From positions 269,236-333,235 of the forward strand of contig CAJJDN010000133.1 in NCBI GenBank assembly GCA_905182985.1: DNA of 64,000 nt, read 5' to 3'. The translations under genes and the position numbers were made by a program. Position 1 is the first letter of the stretch. Each line of letters starts with the position of its first letter. Below are positions 49,870-63,900 of this stretch, piece after piece. Source of the stretch: Paramecium sonneborni (taxonomy: Eukaryota > Ciliophora > Oligohymenophorea > Peniculida > Parameciidae). Under the pieces are notes generated by a model that did not search any database, was not told the origin of the DNA, and saw nothing but the letters and a program-made list of their open reading frames with translations.

Positions 49870-50332
49870 ATTTATACTCTCCATTTTAAAATATTAGTGT
49901 GAATGTACTTCAAAAAAATGTAGTAAAAAATAATGCTGAATGTATTGTATATCATCATAATTGCAAATTTAAATTTGGAAAACTGTATGTACAGAATAAA
50001 CACTGATTGATTAGCTCTAATTATGCTGAAAAACAGATATATTGTAATTCTATTAAAATATAATCAGTAGTATTGTATTAATCTCATACAAAAGTCGCAG
50101 GACCATTTTAAGATAGGACATACCAGTTATCATTTATAGGTCAGCATATTGATTGGATTTCTGTGCCATAATTATAATGAAAAAGCTTCATGCAAAATAA
50201 ATAGTTCTTTTTGTTATAAATTAGAATGGTGTTATTTGATGCTCACAAATTCAGTTACTCCAACAAGTCTCTCTTATGATGCAACTAACATATTTGAAGA
50301 AATCATTAATTTAATAAGTGTAGCAGTCTGAA
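49870..50332 (+). pseudogene. Cys-rich gene fragment
   Basis: Plus-strand pieces carry paired cysteines in changing frames: QCECTSKKCSKKQC near 49910 and CHNYNEKASCKINSSFCYKL followed by EWCYL near 50160, ending at a TGA (50329-50331). The C-x-n-C-W-x-x-C rhythm recalls ciliate surface-antigen repeats. The fragments are separated by TGA codons and cannot be joined by a plausible intron, so I read them as remnants. Confidence 0.35.
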
Positions 50333-50480
50333 ATTTTCAAAGTATCACCTCAATCTGAATATTAGATAAAAAAAAAAAAAATAATTGTTGTTAGATTATA
50401 ATCAATCAAAATTTTTTAGAAAAAAATTGTGATTTTGAATACATTGATTATAAAACTCAAGAACCTTAATCGAACAATAT

Positions 50481-53033
50481 CAAGAGTTTGAAAAATTAAA
50501 TAACGCAAAATAAAATCTTTTTGTCAATTATTTTTTATAAAATAATTTTATTTAGAACAATAGATTACCTTTGATTATAAAAACTAAGTTATTTTATATA
50601 TATTTTTTAATGTTTAAATGCGGTAATGAAAAAAGGAAGAGCAAGAACATTCTCATCTTGAAATAAAATTTAATTAAAACTCATAAATCATTTATATATT
50701 CTTTATTATCAAATGTCTATATTAAAAATAATTTAAATCTTCAAAAATCAATATTTTTATCAGATAAAATATTCATAAGAATATATCTGAATATTAGAAA
50801 AATGACTTAATTGATTTAAATACAGCATTATATTTGAATTACTAATGTAATTTTTTTTAAAAAAAGCATTTTATTTGAATAGCATAGTTTCTTATACATA
50901 ATTTGTGGTGAAATAGAAACATTTATAAGTAGAATTGTGATTTATAATGTCTTATTACTATTTTTTATTTTTTTTTATTCATGTAATAATAATATATATA
51001 CATAGAAAATTATGTACTCATAGATTTAGAGTTTTTGCATCTAATTCTTTTTTTAAACAATGAAAACAATCGATTAATAAAGACAATATAACAATAATTA
51101 TTTTTTTAAATAGTGTTAAAAAAAGACAAAACCACTAATAAATCTGACTATTTAAGGATTTTAGATGAGGATTATTATCAATAAAAATAATAAATAAGAA
51201 ATGATTTTATGGTCATTAAAGTTTTTAATCATCTAATCAGCTTTTGGATGGAGAGATTATAAATAGGATTTTCGCACAGTATTTCCAGATGGAAATGATT
51301 TATGTCCTGAGTTTCATGTACACATGCCTGGTTTACATCCACATTAATGTGTTTGTAAGAATTATTAATATTATTAGCGTATGCCTCTGTTTGTAATGGA
51401 GTAACAGAAGTTTAAGCTATATTCTCTAATAATTTTTATTATTTATGTCATCCTAGGTTCAAAACAGAAAATATGACAAAAGATGAAATATCAGTATTTT
51501 GTTAACATCCATTTTACTTGAAAATTGAACTTTCATTTACTGATGGATTGATGTATTATAGTTGTGAGAAAAAACGTGAAATTGAATTATGCTTAATACA
51601 TTTAGCTTACCCTAAAGATTTCGAAATTGATTTAGGATATATTTATGATTGTTAATTTTGCAAACCTCCTTATTTTGGAAGAGATTGTTTAAAAATAAAC
51701 CCAGGATACGATTATGAGAGAAGTAAAAATTCTACTGGAGGTATATATAATTTTTANCAAGAGTTTGAAAAATTAAATAACGCAAAATAAAATCTTTTTG
51801 TCAATTATTTTTTATAAAATAATTTTATTTAGAACAATAGATTACCTTTGATTATAAAAACTAAGTTATTTTATATATATTTTTTAATGTTTAAATGCGG
51901 TAATGAAAAAAGGAAGAGCAAGAACATTCTCATCTTGAAATAAAATTTAATTAAAACTCATAAATCATTTATATATTCTTTATTATCAAATGTCTATATT
52001 AAAAATAATTTAAATCTTCAAAAATCAATATTTTTATCAGATAAAATATTCATAAGAATATATCTGAATATTAGAAAAATGACTTAATTGATTTAAATAC
52101 AGCATTATATTTGAATTACTAATGTAATTTTTTTTAAAAAAAGCATTTTATTTGAATAGCATAGTTTCTTATACATAATTTGTGGTGAAATAGAAACATT
52201 TATAAGTAGAATTGTGATTTATAATGTCTTATTACTATTTTTTATTTTTTTTTATTCATGTAATAATAATATATATACATAGAAAATTATGTACTCATAG
52301 ATTTAGAGTTTTTGCATCTAATTCTTTTTTTAAACAATGAAAACAATCGATTAATAAAGACAATATAACAATAATTATTTTTTTAAATAGTGTTAAAAAA
52401 AGACAAAACCACTAATAAATCTGACTATTTAAGGATTTTAGATGAGGATTATTATCAATAAAAATAATAAATAAGAAATGATTTTATGGTCATTAAAGTT
52501 TTTAATCATCTAATCAGCTTTTGGATGGAGAGATTATAAATAGGATTTTCGCACAGTATTTCCAGATGGAAATGATTTATGTCCTGAGTTTCATGTACAC
52601 ATGCCTGGTTTACATCCACATTAATGTGTTTGTAAGAATTATTAATATTATTAGCGTATGCCTCTGTTTGTAATGGAGTAACAGAAGTTTAAGCTATATT
52701 CTCTAATAATTTTTATTATTTATGTCATCCTAGGTTCAAAACAGAAAATATGACAAAAGATGAAATATCAGTATTTTGTTAACATCCATTTTACTTGAAA
52801 ATTGAACTTTCATTTACTGATGGATTGATGTATTATAGTTGTGAGAAAAAACGTGAAATTGAATTATGCTTAATACATTTAGCTTACCCTAAAGATTTCG
52901 AAATTGATTTAGGATATATTTATGATTGTTAATTTTGCAAACCTCCTTATTTTGGAAGAGATTGTTTAAAAATAAACCCAGGATACGATTATGAGAGAAG
53001 TAAAAATTCTACTGGAGGTATATATAATTTTTA
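50481..53033. repeat. Perfect 1276-bp direct duplication split by N (assembly overlap)
   Basis: 50481-51756 equals 51758-53033 with N at 51757. Each copy carries an AT-rich leader of about 700 bp and the first 546 bp of the giant furin-repeat gene. Only the second copy continues into the rest of the gene, so the first is a contig-end overhang. Confidence 0.92.
51211..51756 (+). pseudogene. Artefactual 5' copy of the furin-repeat gene
   Basis: Identical to 52488-53033: signal peptide and first extracellular segment, then cut off by N. It should not be annotated as a separate gene if the overlap explanation is right. Confidence 0.85.
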
Positions 53034-56000
53034 AGATAGATTGTGCTTCCAAACAATGTAGTTCATGTGAGACTAAACAGAAATGTAATTCATGCATTCA
53101 TGGATATATCAATCCAAGGGATGGTCAAGTTTTCCAGTGCTAAGTTAGTAAGACATATAAATTTATAATTTTTTTTAAGGCTGCCCAATCTATTAGGAAA
53201 CTTGTTAGATGAATGAATCTGGATTAGCTGTTACGACCTAAAATTGTGCTTAAAATTATGCAAGATTTGATGTAAATTATTGCGTTTGTATTTATATTAT
53301 TAAAAGCCTTTATAGATTGTACGGATTCATGTTATTCGTGTTATTTTTATAGGAGGCCTGATGGCGTATAAATCTTTACTTGTAGTTAGTGTTAATAAGG
53401 CTATAAATTATTGCTCAAATATAATAGTACTGTCTTTTAACAAAATGAGTGTTAAAGCAATAAGGACTGTGCATCAGAATAGCAATTCTCACCTGTATAT
53501 GAATAAACACAACCTGATGGTTCTATATATGTAAATTATTATGATGTAAAATTATATTAAAAGTATTTAGGTGTCATGTAGACAATGTATTTTAGGATAT
53601 TTCTATTAATATGTTACAAAATATGATTAGGGTTGTAAACCATACACTAAAAGATCAGATAATTGCTTCTAAATAAGCCATAAAAATAGCAATTAATGTA
53701 TAGCTTGCTAACCATGGTATTCATTAAAACCTGATGGAACATGCACATCTGATCGTATAAGTTGTGGTCCTATGTGTCAAACATGTTTGGACAATAATCC
53801 TCAATTTTGTACAAGTTGTGATGGATTAAAATTTCTAACTCTTGATCCTATTAATGGTACTTGCTCATGTTAACCACCTAATGGTTAATATCTTGAATTT
53901 TGTAAACCATGTAAAGATGGGTATTGTAATGAATGTGAAATTAATGATTTTTTTTCATGTATCTCATGTAAACCAGAAATAAATAGAATGCTAGTGAATA
54001 AAGAATGTGTTTGTGTACCTGGTACATATGATGCTGGAAACGATGATTAAATTTGTGTTGGTATATTTATTTATTCATATTTTAAGCTTGTGATAAATCT
54101 TGCTTAACTTGTTCATCAATTTCAGAATGTACTGAATGCTTAGATGAAAGTATATCTTTCAGGATTAAGATTGATCATTTTTGTCTATGTAAAATTGGGT
54201 ATGCTGAATATTAAATTAAAGAAACTCAATGCGGATGTATTTTCTAAATTAATTAATTAAGTATGTCATCCAAGATGTCGAACCTGTTTCTAACCTGCTG
54301 ATGAAACTACAAACTAATATTGTCTAACTTGTAATCCTGATGAAAATCGTATTTTATCAGAGGAATTCAAATGTGAATGCAAAGATAATTATGGTGATAA
54401 TAATGGAACTATAAATATTTGTTTCAGTAAATTACATTTATTATCATAGCTTGTGATTATACTTGTGGAAGCTGTTATAATTCTCAATCAACAGGATGTG
54501 TAACTTGTTTAGAAAGTTCAAGTAGATACTTGACAATCTTAGATCAATGTTTATGTAAACCATCATCTTATGATGATTTTACAGATAATATTCAATGCTA
54601 AAGTAATTATATATTAATTATATAATTAATAGAATGTCATTACGCTTGTTAACAATGTGCTAACAGTTCTGAAAAAGCTGCTTGTACAGAATGTCCTGAA
54701 ACTCGAATACCTAGTAATCCATCAGCTAGTAATTATGAGTGTATTTGTCAATATTCTAACTTTTTTGATGATGGGTTATCACTAGCATGCCAATAATGTC
54801 ATTTTACTTGTACAAGTTGTAATGGACCACTTTCATCTAACTGTTTAACATGTGATAACACATATAGATAGCTTGACTTTTCTACATGCATCTGCCCACC
54901 TAAATATTATGATATTGGAGAATTATAATGTGCAGGTATATTTATTAAAAATTATAAATAGGTTGTCACTATTCTTGTCAAAAATGTTTTGATAATACTG
55001 AAAATGGTTGCATCGTTTGTTCATTTGAACTTGATTTTAGAGTATTAAAAGGTAACACATGCAAATGTGATAATGGATATTTTGAAGAATTAGAATAAGC
55101 ATAGTGTAGCAGTAATTAGATAAATTATTAATTTATAGAATGCTCTTATAAATGCGAAACTTGTGTTACTCAAGCAGAGAATTGTATAACTTGTCCATCA
55201 AATTCTCTTCGTATTCTAGACCCAATAAAAGGTTGTTTTTGTTCTGGAGAATTATATGATAAAGAAAACGAGATAACCTGTTAAAGTATTTAGTTTACTA
55301 ATTAATTAAAGAATGTCACTTTAAATGCAAAGCTTGTACTACTTTTGGGGAAGATAAATGTCTTGCTTGTGATTCTATTGCAAATAGAGAATTAAAAGAG
55401 GATTAATGCAAATGTAAACCTCATTACTTTGAAATGGAAGTTTAGGAATGCCCAGGTAATTATTAACATTATATTTAGTTTGTAGTGCCTACTGTTATGA
55501 ATGTATAAACAAATTCGATAATTGTACTTCTTGTAATGAGGACAGATATTTAGATGGAAGTACTTGTGAATGCATCACCAAAATTTTGGGTGGTATTATA
55601 AGTACATTTGACTTTAATGGATAAATTAAATGTTAAAGTATCAAATTCATTAAATATTAGAATGCCATTATTCTTGTGGATCTTGTGATGGTACTGAAGA
55701 AACAGATTGTCTTACTTGTATGGAAAATGAAAATAGAATTTAAGTAGGAAAGACTTGTGTCTGTAAAGATGGTTATTATAATAGAGGATTACCTGTATGT
55801 GAAAGTATTAATGAATTTTATTAATAGAATGTGGTTATTAATGTAAAAATTGTAAGTAATAGTCAAATAGCTGTACCTCATGTCAAGATAATACCTTTAG
55901 AATATTAATTTCAAGTTTTAATAAATGCTAATGTATATAAAGATATTATGATGACGGATAGAATGAAATTTGTCAAGGTACTTATTATTTAAAATAATTT

Positions 56001-59000
56001 ATAGAATGCCATTATTCATGTTATAGATGCAATGATATTTCAACTAAATGTGAGTTTTGCTCTGTTGAATCAAATAGAAGTTATAATGAACAACTTTTTA
56101 CATGTGATTGTAACTTAGGATATTATGATTTTGGTATTGAAATTTGCTAAAAATGTCACTATTCATGTTTAAATTGTAGTTCAGGAGATTCTAATTCTTG
56201 TATATCATGTGTAAATTCAAATACATCTAAAAGAGCATTCTATAATAATACTTGTAATTGTTTTTTCGGATATTATGATGATGGTAAATTAGTTGAGTGT
56301 TAAAAGTGCGATGTTCAATGTCTAAGTTGCATAGAATAATCTTATTAGTGCTTATCATGTCCTTAAACTAGATTAATCTAAAGCAATTGCAAATGCGCAG
56401 AAGGATATTATGATATTGGGGAGTAACTTTGCTTAAAATGTAATCAAAATTGTATGTCATGTGAACTTAATTCAAATAAGTGTACATCTTGTTATATTGA
56501 ATAATTTCGAGTGCTTAACTTAATTAATAAAACATGCGATTGTTAAATTGGATATACTGAAATAGATGGAATATGTTAAAAATGTTAAGATTGTTGTTTA
56601 ACCTGCTCATAATCAATTAATAATTGTACTTCCTGTGGTTAATTCCGATTCCTGAAAAATAATACTTGTGTTTGTAATGATGGAATGTTTGAATCTGATA
56701 TAGATAAATCATGTAAACTTTGCGATAAAACTTGTTTAACTTGTAGTTCATCTGAAACTCATTGTTTAACATGTTCAATTGATAATCATAGATAATTATA
56801 ACTTGGAAATATATGTGAATGTTCATAAGGATATTTTGAAAATCCAACTACTAAAAATTGTGAATAATGTGAAGAATCATGTTTGACTTGTTCTTTATTA
56901 TCTAATAATTGTTAAACATGTGATTCTAGTCTTCATTTATCATTGGTAGGTAATATATGTTAATGTTCACAATCTTACTATTTTAATTCTTTGAACAAAT
57001 AATGTGAAGGTAATTATTAATTTATATCTAGAATGCAATATTACTTGTCTAGAATGTTCTAATAATAATTAATGTACTTTATGTAGATAAACAACCAGAC
57101 ACTTAGATTAAGATCAAAAGAAATGTTTGTGTAATGATGGCTATTATGAAACTAACTAAAAAAATTGCCAATGTATTCTATTATTTTTTATCATTTATAG
57201 AATGCTATTTTTCATGTGAGACATGTGAAAATATTAATACTTATTGTTTAAGTTGCTTAGATATCTATTAAAGAATATTAATAAATAATAAATGCTTGTG
57301 TTTAGATGGCTATTATGATGCTGGAATAGAATTATGCTAGAAATGCGTTAATATTTGTAAAACCTGTTAATCCTCTGCCTCAACTTGTTTAACTTGCTTT
57401 GAAATTGAATAATTTAGAATACTTTAAGGAGATAAATGCATATGCTAACCTGGTTATTATGATTAAAATTCTAATATTTGTTTAAGTAAGTATTTTTAAT
57501 TTATAAAGAATGTTCAAATGAATGTTTAACTTGTAATGGATCAGCTGATTATTGTACAAGTTGTGATACCAATTAAAAACGAGTTGATTAATCAATAATC
57601 CATAAATGTCCTTGTATTATTGGATTTTATTCGGATCAAGATTCTATTTGTTAAAGTAATTTTAAGATAGTAATTATTAGAATGTCATATTAAATGCTAA
57701 ACATGTATCAATTCATTTGATAAATGTTCAAGCTGTAAATTTGGATTAAATTTAAATAGAATGCCCATTTCTGGATTATGTGATTGTAAAGATGGATATT
57801 TTGATGATGGAACTCAACTTTAATGCTAAAGATGCCATTTCAAGTGTAAACTTTGCTAAAATAAAATTGATAATTGCTTAATTTGTTCAAATTCTTTAAG
57901 AATCAATTAACCAACTTGTAATTGTATGAATGGATATTACGAAGATGAATAATTCTCTTGTTAAAGTAAGTCATATTTATTATATAAGTTTGTGCTCCTT
58001 AATGTGATACATGTTAAGGTTCCCCCTCCAACTGTTTGACTTGTAAACCAGGAAGAGTTGGAAATGATTGTGAATGTGTTGATGGATATTTAGAAATGGG
58101 ATCAATTTTTTGTGAATGTATTCCATTATTAAACTTATTTAGAATGTGCATTTCAATGTTCTACTTGTACTTTAGATTCTAAAAATTGTAAAACTTGTAA
58201 AGGTAATAGAATCTAAATACCTTAATGTATATGCCAATCTGGATATTTTGATGATTCAATTAATGAAGATTGTTAATAATGCGCAAGTAAATGTTCAGAA
58301 TGCAATATTGATGGATGTCTATCTTGTTTTGCTAATAGAATATTAGATGAAGAAATGGATTGTATACCTCCACCAAACTCAATTTGGTATGATAATACTC
58401 CTTGGTGTTCAAGTAAATTATTTTCAATATTATAAATAGCTTGCCAAGTCGCAGTTGTTAAAATCTATTTATCCGACGATATTAGCAAGATTATTGTTCA
58501 TTTTGATTTTCCTTTGAATTCAAAAGGATTTAACTTATAATTTGAACTTAATAAATGCCTGTAATTATTTGAATAAGAAACTGTATAAAGTTTTGGTTAG
58601 AATGCTGTCTGTTACCTTAATCCAACAAATAATCAAGAAATATTAATTTAATTAGGGTATAGTTCAACAATTAATATTGGAGACGAAATCTTATTTGTAA
58701 GTAATTCTTTGTCTCATATTGATTGCGAAAATTCTCTACAACAATTTATATTTACAACTTTATAGATGCCAGTAAATCCACTTCTTCCTAAAATAGAATA
58801 TGATGTTCCACTTCATAAACTTAATCCAAAAGCAGAAAACTCAGTAATTTTAAATTCACTCAAAAATTATGGATTTCGAAAACTAAATAATATAGTTTGG
58901 AAATGTGAAGTAGAAGGAAGTGAAGATACATCAGCTCTTTATGAATTCTTAAATTATATTAACTTTATATAGGAATATAATCTAATGATACCTCGAAGTA

Positions 59001-62000
59001 CTTTACCATCTAATTCAGTATTAAAATTTATGATTAAATATTCAAATTTCATTGGAATTGACTCCCATACATAATTTACACTATTTACTCATTCAGGAGA
59101 TCTTCCTTAAATTAATTTAATTGTAAAATCCTAATATTTTCTTTATGAATCAATAAAAATTTCTGTTTCTGTTGGAAATTTAGATGAAGTTAACACAAAA
59201 TATTAAATTGAGTTATTTGAAATAGATAAGAAACCTAAAAAATCATTATCTTCAGGATTAAATATATCAACAGAAGTTAATTCATTTGAGATTGTTTATG
59301 GAAATATTTCAAAATACACATTAAGTCCTAATACAACTTATACATTTTAAGTTTTTGCTAAAAATATGAATTCTAATTAAATCCAAAATTAAATATTCAC
59401 AATTGATATTCCTTTTTCTGGGTTGATTTGCAACTTTAATAATCAAGGAATTTAGAGCATAAAAAAAGATCTTCATCTCTATATTGAATGCAAAGATTTA
59501 GATACAAAATATGAATGGAACAAAGATCCAGATTTAAATATTTAGGTTTCGTGTAATGATCTATCATAAAATAGGACTTGTTAAAGTTAATAAAAATAAC
59601 TCATTAATGTGAATAAAACTGATTTTATTCAATATATCAAGAAGAATACCATACCTGCCTATAATGTTTAAAAATGGACAGTAAATGTTTAAAAATTTGA
59701 ATAAACTTCTCAAATTGACTTAATTATCGTTTATCTTGATGATGATTTTCCTTAATTAGAACTTGAATATAATTAGGGCTATTTTATGAGAAAGATTAAT
59801 AATTATGAAAAGCTTAATTTTACATTTATAATTCCAATTCATTAGAAACCCAATTTATTAGAACTTTCTATTACAATTATATACAACTATGAAATAATAG
59901 AGATAATTCAACCAAAATATGTTTCCCATTCCTTTAAAATATTTAATAGTATTAAAGAATTGATACATGGAAACAGCGTCAACCTAAAATTTTCAGCTTA
60001 ATTTACAAACAATATAATGCCAAGTTTAAATCCTTTAAAATTAAGTGTCAATTAGCCTCCTTCTTGTTCAAAATTGTAAATTACTCGCTCAAGTGACTTA
60101 GCACTTACCAATATTTAAATAGCAACTACTTGTTAACAATCTGATGATTCACCTTATAAATATTAACTTAGAATATTTTTGAGAGAAATACATCTAACAA
60201 ATTTTTTAGAAGGACAATCTGATTATTCCTTGATTCTTTAATCATTTCAGAAATTAAATTAATTCTCAATTCAAACACCTTCTTCTGTGAATTCATCAAA
60301 AATTGGAATTTTATTGTAAGTGCTTGATAGTAGAGGGTCAATTACTTAACTTTATGAGAAGATTAAAACAAAGCCTGCTTAATTAAATTGTTCTAAAATA
60401 TAATTTGAAAATTTGAATTTATAAAGCAAAATTTTATTGTTGTTTGAAGCAATGAATCAGAAATGTGATTAACTTCATCATTAAATTTATCTTAATTTGC
60501 TCAAATAATAAGTCTTTTCAGACCCAAATGATAACATCCTTAAATTTTAGGCAATAAAATTATATAAGGAATTTTTGATTTCAACAGGATCCAATTAATC
60601 TGTTAATAGAATATTAAATGAAGATACTCAAAAGTATTGTTATGATATAAATTCAACCCATTTATTTATTACTCCAAGTTCAACAGAATAAAATTAAAAT
60701 TTAACCAATAAAATTGAAAAATTTAAAGAAAATCTTAATAATTTAGACAAAACTCTTCAGTATTTTATTAAAATGAAAAAGTAAATTCAAGAAGAGCTTA
60801 ATGAGAATTAATTCACTTGGAATGAAGAATTCTCTCAATAATAATAACACTGTGAAGAGGGTTTAATAGCTTTACTATATTATCTTGATGAGATTTATTC
60901 GGATATTTCTGTAGTAAATGCAAAAAATGAAACTATTTTCAAAAGTATTGTTGAGTTATTGAAACGTATCAATATAATAGTAGATTAAATATAAAATACA
61001 ATTTTGGTAAACTCTAAACCTTTATCTATTGTTGGAAATGAGATTATTTGGCAGATTAAAAGAAAAACAAAATAATATTTTAATGAATATTTTAATATTG
61101 AATCATCTTAAGTAGACTATTTGGTTGATTTTATTCAATTTGAATAAACATATCTTAAATCAAATCCGTTAAAATTTTCTTTAGATATAGAAAGACAACT
61201 TTAAAAATAATTTAATGACTAAACTTTACAAGTTTATCCAGAAAATTATTACTAATTTTAATTAAAAAATGCCTATCATAACAGATTTATTTCATATGAA
61301 AATCTTTCATTGTAATATAACTCAAATTTTTTTACATATAAAGTGTGTTCAGATAACACATAACCATTTGAAGAGTATGAAATCTAGTGTGTAATGAGAA
61401 CCTTATCTATGGAATTCAATTAATGTATGTTGATAAAAGTTAAAAAGAATGAAACTTTTGAATTTTATTGTCAATGCAAGAATGTAGGGGATATTTTCTT
61501 AACTACATCAACTAATTTTAGTTAAGTAATTTAAGACACTATTAATAAAGAAATTTATGTTAATGTTAATTCAACCATATAAGATTTACTAATATTAAGA
61601 ATATGTACATGTTCTTTAACAGTAATATTTATTTCAATTTATGTTTATTAATTAAAAAAAGATTGTTAAGACGAGAAAAAGCAATTGTAAACTGAAGAAG
61701 GGAACTTGTAGGAACCAAATATTTAAGATAAAAATTTTATTTACCAAGGTAACGCAAAAGTATTCAAAGATAAATTAAAGGTAATTTTAAAATATTATTA
61801 TTAGTAAATCCATCAAACTATATCTTTATTTTATTATAAAGAAAAAACCATTTAACTAAGTTATAGGATTTTAGAAGTTTTCACTTAGTCTAATTTATTA
61901 TTAACCTTAGCTATTATAGAATGTTATTGGTTAGAAAATTAGATTGTTTATATTTGTTTATTTGCTATAGCAAATCCAATTGTCATTTTGATATTGAGAA

Positions 62001-62356
62001 TTCTTTATAAGATAATAGAATCAGTCTATATGTTTGGGAAAATTGCTGCTCTTATCAGTCATTTGCTTCTGATAATTCTTTTGATAATACCGATCTCTAT
62101 TTTATTTCTTTTCTAATTATTGAAGTATTTTATTAGATTAATTTAGTTTATCTATGTAATCAAAATAATATGAAGTTTTTATTATATTTGGAGGGAATAT
62201 AATAATTTCTTAAATCCTTATAGAACCATTTACAATATATGCCAGAATAACAATTTATCGGTTGATAGCACATAGTATAAAGAACAGGGAACTAAACCCC
62301 ATCTTTCATTTATTGCATTTTTTTGTCATGCATAGCATTTTAGAAGAGATTTTTGA
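52488..62356 (+). CDS. Giant furin-like cysteine-repeat membrane protein
   Basis: ATG 52488 starts a signal peptide (MILWSLKFLIIQSAFG); TGA 62354-62356 ends the gene. Many introns of 18-32 nt are visible (52632-52654, 53018-53039, 53148-53179 and on). From about 53040 to 58400 the protein is a long series of repeats of the type CHYSCxxCN...CxxC...CxCxxGYYD, as in furin-like/growth-factor-receptor cysteine repeats; many begin just after an intron that ends TAG before AATGTCA. From 58400 to 61550 follows a cysteine-poor, beta-rich extracellular part that may be of the REJ or immunoglobulin-like type. Then come a hydrophobic span (TVIFISIYVYQ), a cytosolic link and about three further spans (ECYWLENQIVYICLFAIAN; HLLLIILLIIPISILFLFQL). 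Large ciliate surface receptor; ligand unknown. Confidence 0.8.
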
Positions 62357-63000
62357 TGATTTTGCAAGAATATGAAAAGTTAATTTATATATATTATGAA
62401 AAACCAAAATATTTTAAAAATATCTTCAAAGGAAAAACTCAATGATACTTGGATTTTTAAGTTTAAGACCATTTTAGATCAATAGAAAGCCAATAATCCT
62501 TTAATCTTTTTAAAATTGATTTGCTCATTTTATTTTATTTTAATTTTTACATATTAAGGAGATATTACTATGATTATAATATATTTATAAAATAAAGTAA
62601 TAAGTTTATGGATGAGAAAATCAAGTCTTTATTACGAAGAAAAACCTTTTATATATTTTAAAAAAAATAAGAAAAATTTAGTGCTTTATACTTATGATTG
62701 ATAATCTAAATAGTTATTTAATATTTTGTATAATCAATTGGTAATATTACAATGCATCTTAATAAAAGCGAATCTGTAAAAACTAAAATTAATGTTAATT
62801 TTGTTTAGGATAATTGTCAAACACTTTAATAAACTTTTCTGTTATATATCATTATCACAAGAAATATTTTATTTTGAAAAATTTTACATCAATGCATTAA
62901 ATTAAAATTTTAATAAATTAAATTAATTTTTTATTAATATTAACTTAATTGTGAATAGGTTAGTAATTATTAATTAACAAATCGAAATTGATAAATTAAA
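62357..63000. other. AT-rich spacer after the giant gene
   Basis: No convincing frame on either strand; short open stretches (for example from ATG 62442) end quickly. It separates the surface-protein gene from the transposase remnant. Confidence 0.45.
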
Positions 63001-63059
63001 GAAGGTTAAATAAAATGAAGGTTAACTAATGTTGTTTAATTATATTTATATATGATAAG

Positions 63060-63900
63060 CATCAAGTATTTATCAAACTATTATGACGCAAAAATTTGCT
63101 TTTGAAGAAGAAATAGTATAGAGTATTCATTTCTATTAATATGATCAAATGGATAATCATGAGAAATATAAATAAGAGTATAATAAGTCTATGCTTTGAA
63201 ACTAATTGAAATTAAAAATCAGCAAAGTTACTTTCTATTCAAAATAAAGCTGTATAGAATCTTCGATAATATTTTGTTGATCAAAAAAGAGAAGACTTAA
63301 TGGATCTAATTAATTTTATAAGATTAAAAGCCTAGATTCCATTCTATTGCTGATTTATATAACAGATCCTAAAACATTATTAAACAACCATGTGTTATTG
63401 CTTATTGAAAAAAATACTGTAATAGATAAGCTGCCTTCAACAAAAAAATCAAAAAAAATGCAGATTAATAGTTGCTTAAGAAGTTTGAGTTTTTCAAAAC
63501 CCTTCTAATGTATAAAGCAGAATGCACTGGATTAATTTATCTTGATGAAACCAACATTCGTAAAAATCTTGTACCACCAAAATTTTGGTAGCTTAAAGTT
63601 AAGTAACCTAATAGATTAAAAGTAATCTAACTAAATAGTGTACAATATTAGACAATAAATGATAAGCAAATTAAATTTTGGAAGCAACTGTAATTTAGAA
63701 ATCTTTAATTTAAAAGAAAGTCATCTTAGTATTAGATAATGCGTCCATTCATACTGCTAACAAGTTGAAAAAAAGATTCTCACCCTAAAGATGGAGTATA
63801 ACAATTAATAATAACAATTTTATTAAGCTATTCATGAGAATCATGTTTTTTTTTCGAAAGAAACATCATCTAAAAGGTCCAAAATTAAATATCATCTAAT
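63060..63900 (+). pseudogene. Decayed IS630/Tc1-mariner-type transposase
   Basis: Plus-strand fragments in three frames line up with a DDE transposase of the IS630/Tc1 superfamily: an N-terminal piece from ATG 63083 (MTQKFAFEEEIVQSIHFYQ), a middle piece with ITDPKTLLNNHVLLLIEKNT, a catalytic-strand piece with LIYLDETNIRK (first acidic residues, about 63535-63570) and ILVLDNASIHTANKLK (second, about 63725-63770). The third catalytic acid region is not recognisable. At least three frame changes not explained by introns separate them, so it cannot encode an active enzyme. Transposons of this superfamily occur in Paramecium germline DNA; finding a remnant here suggests retained or nearby germline-limited sequence. 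Confidence 0.68.
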
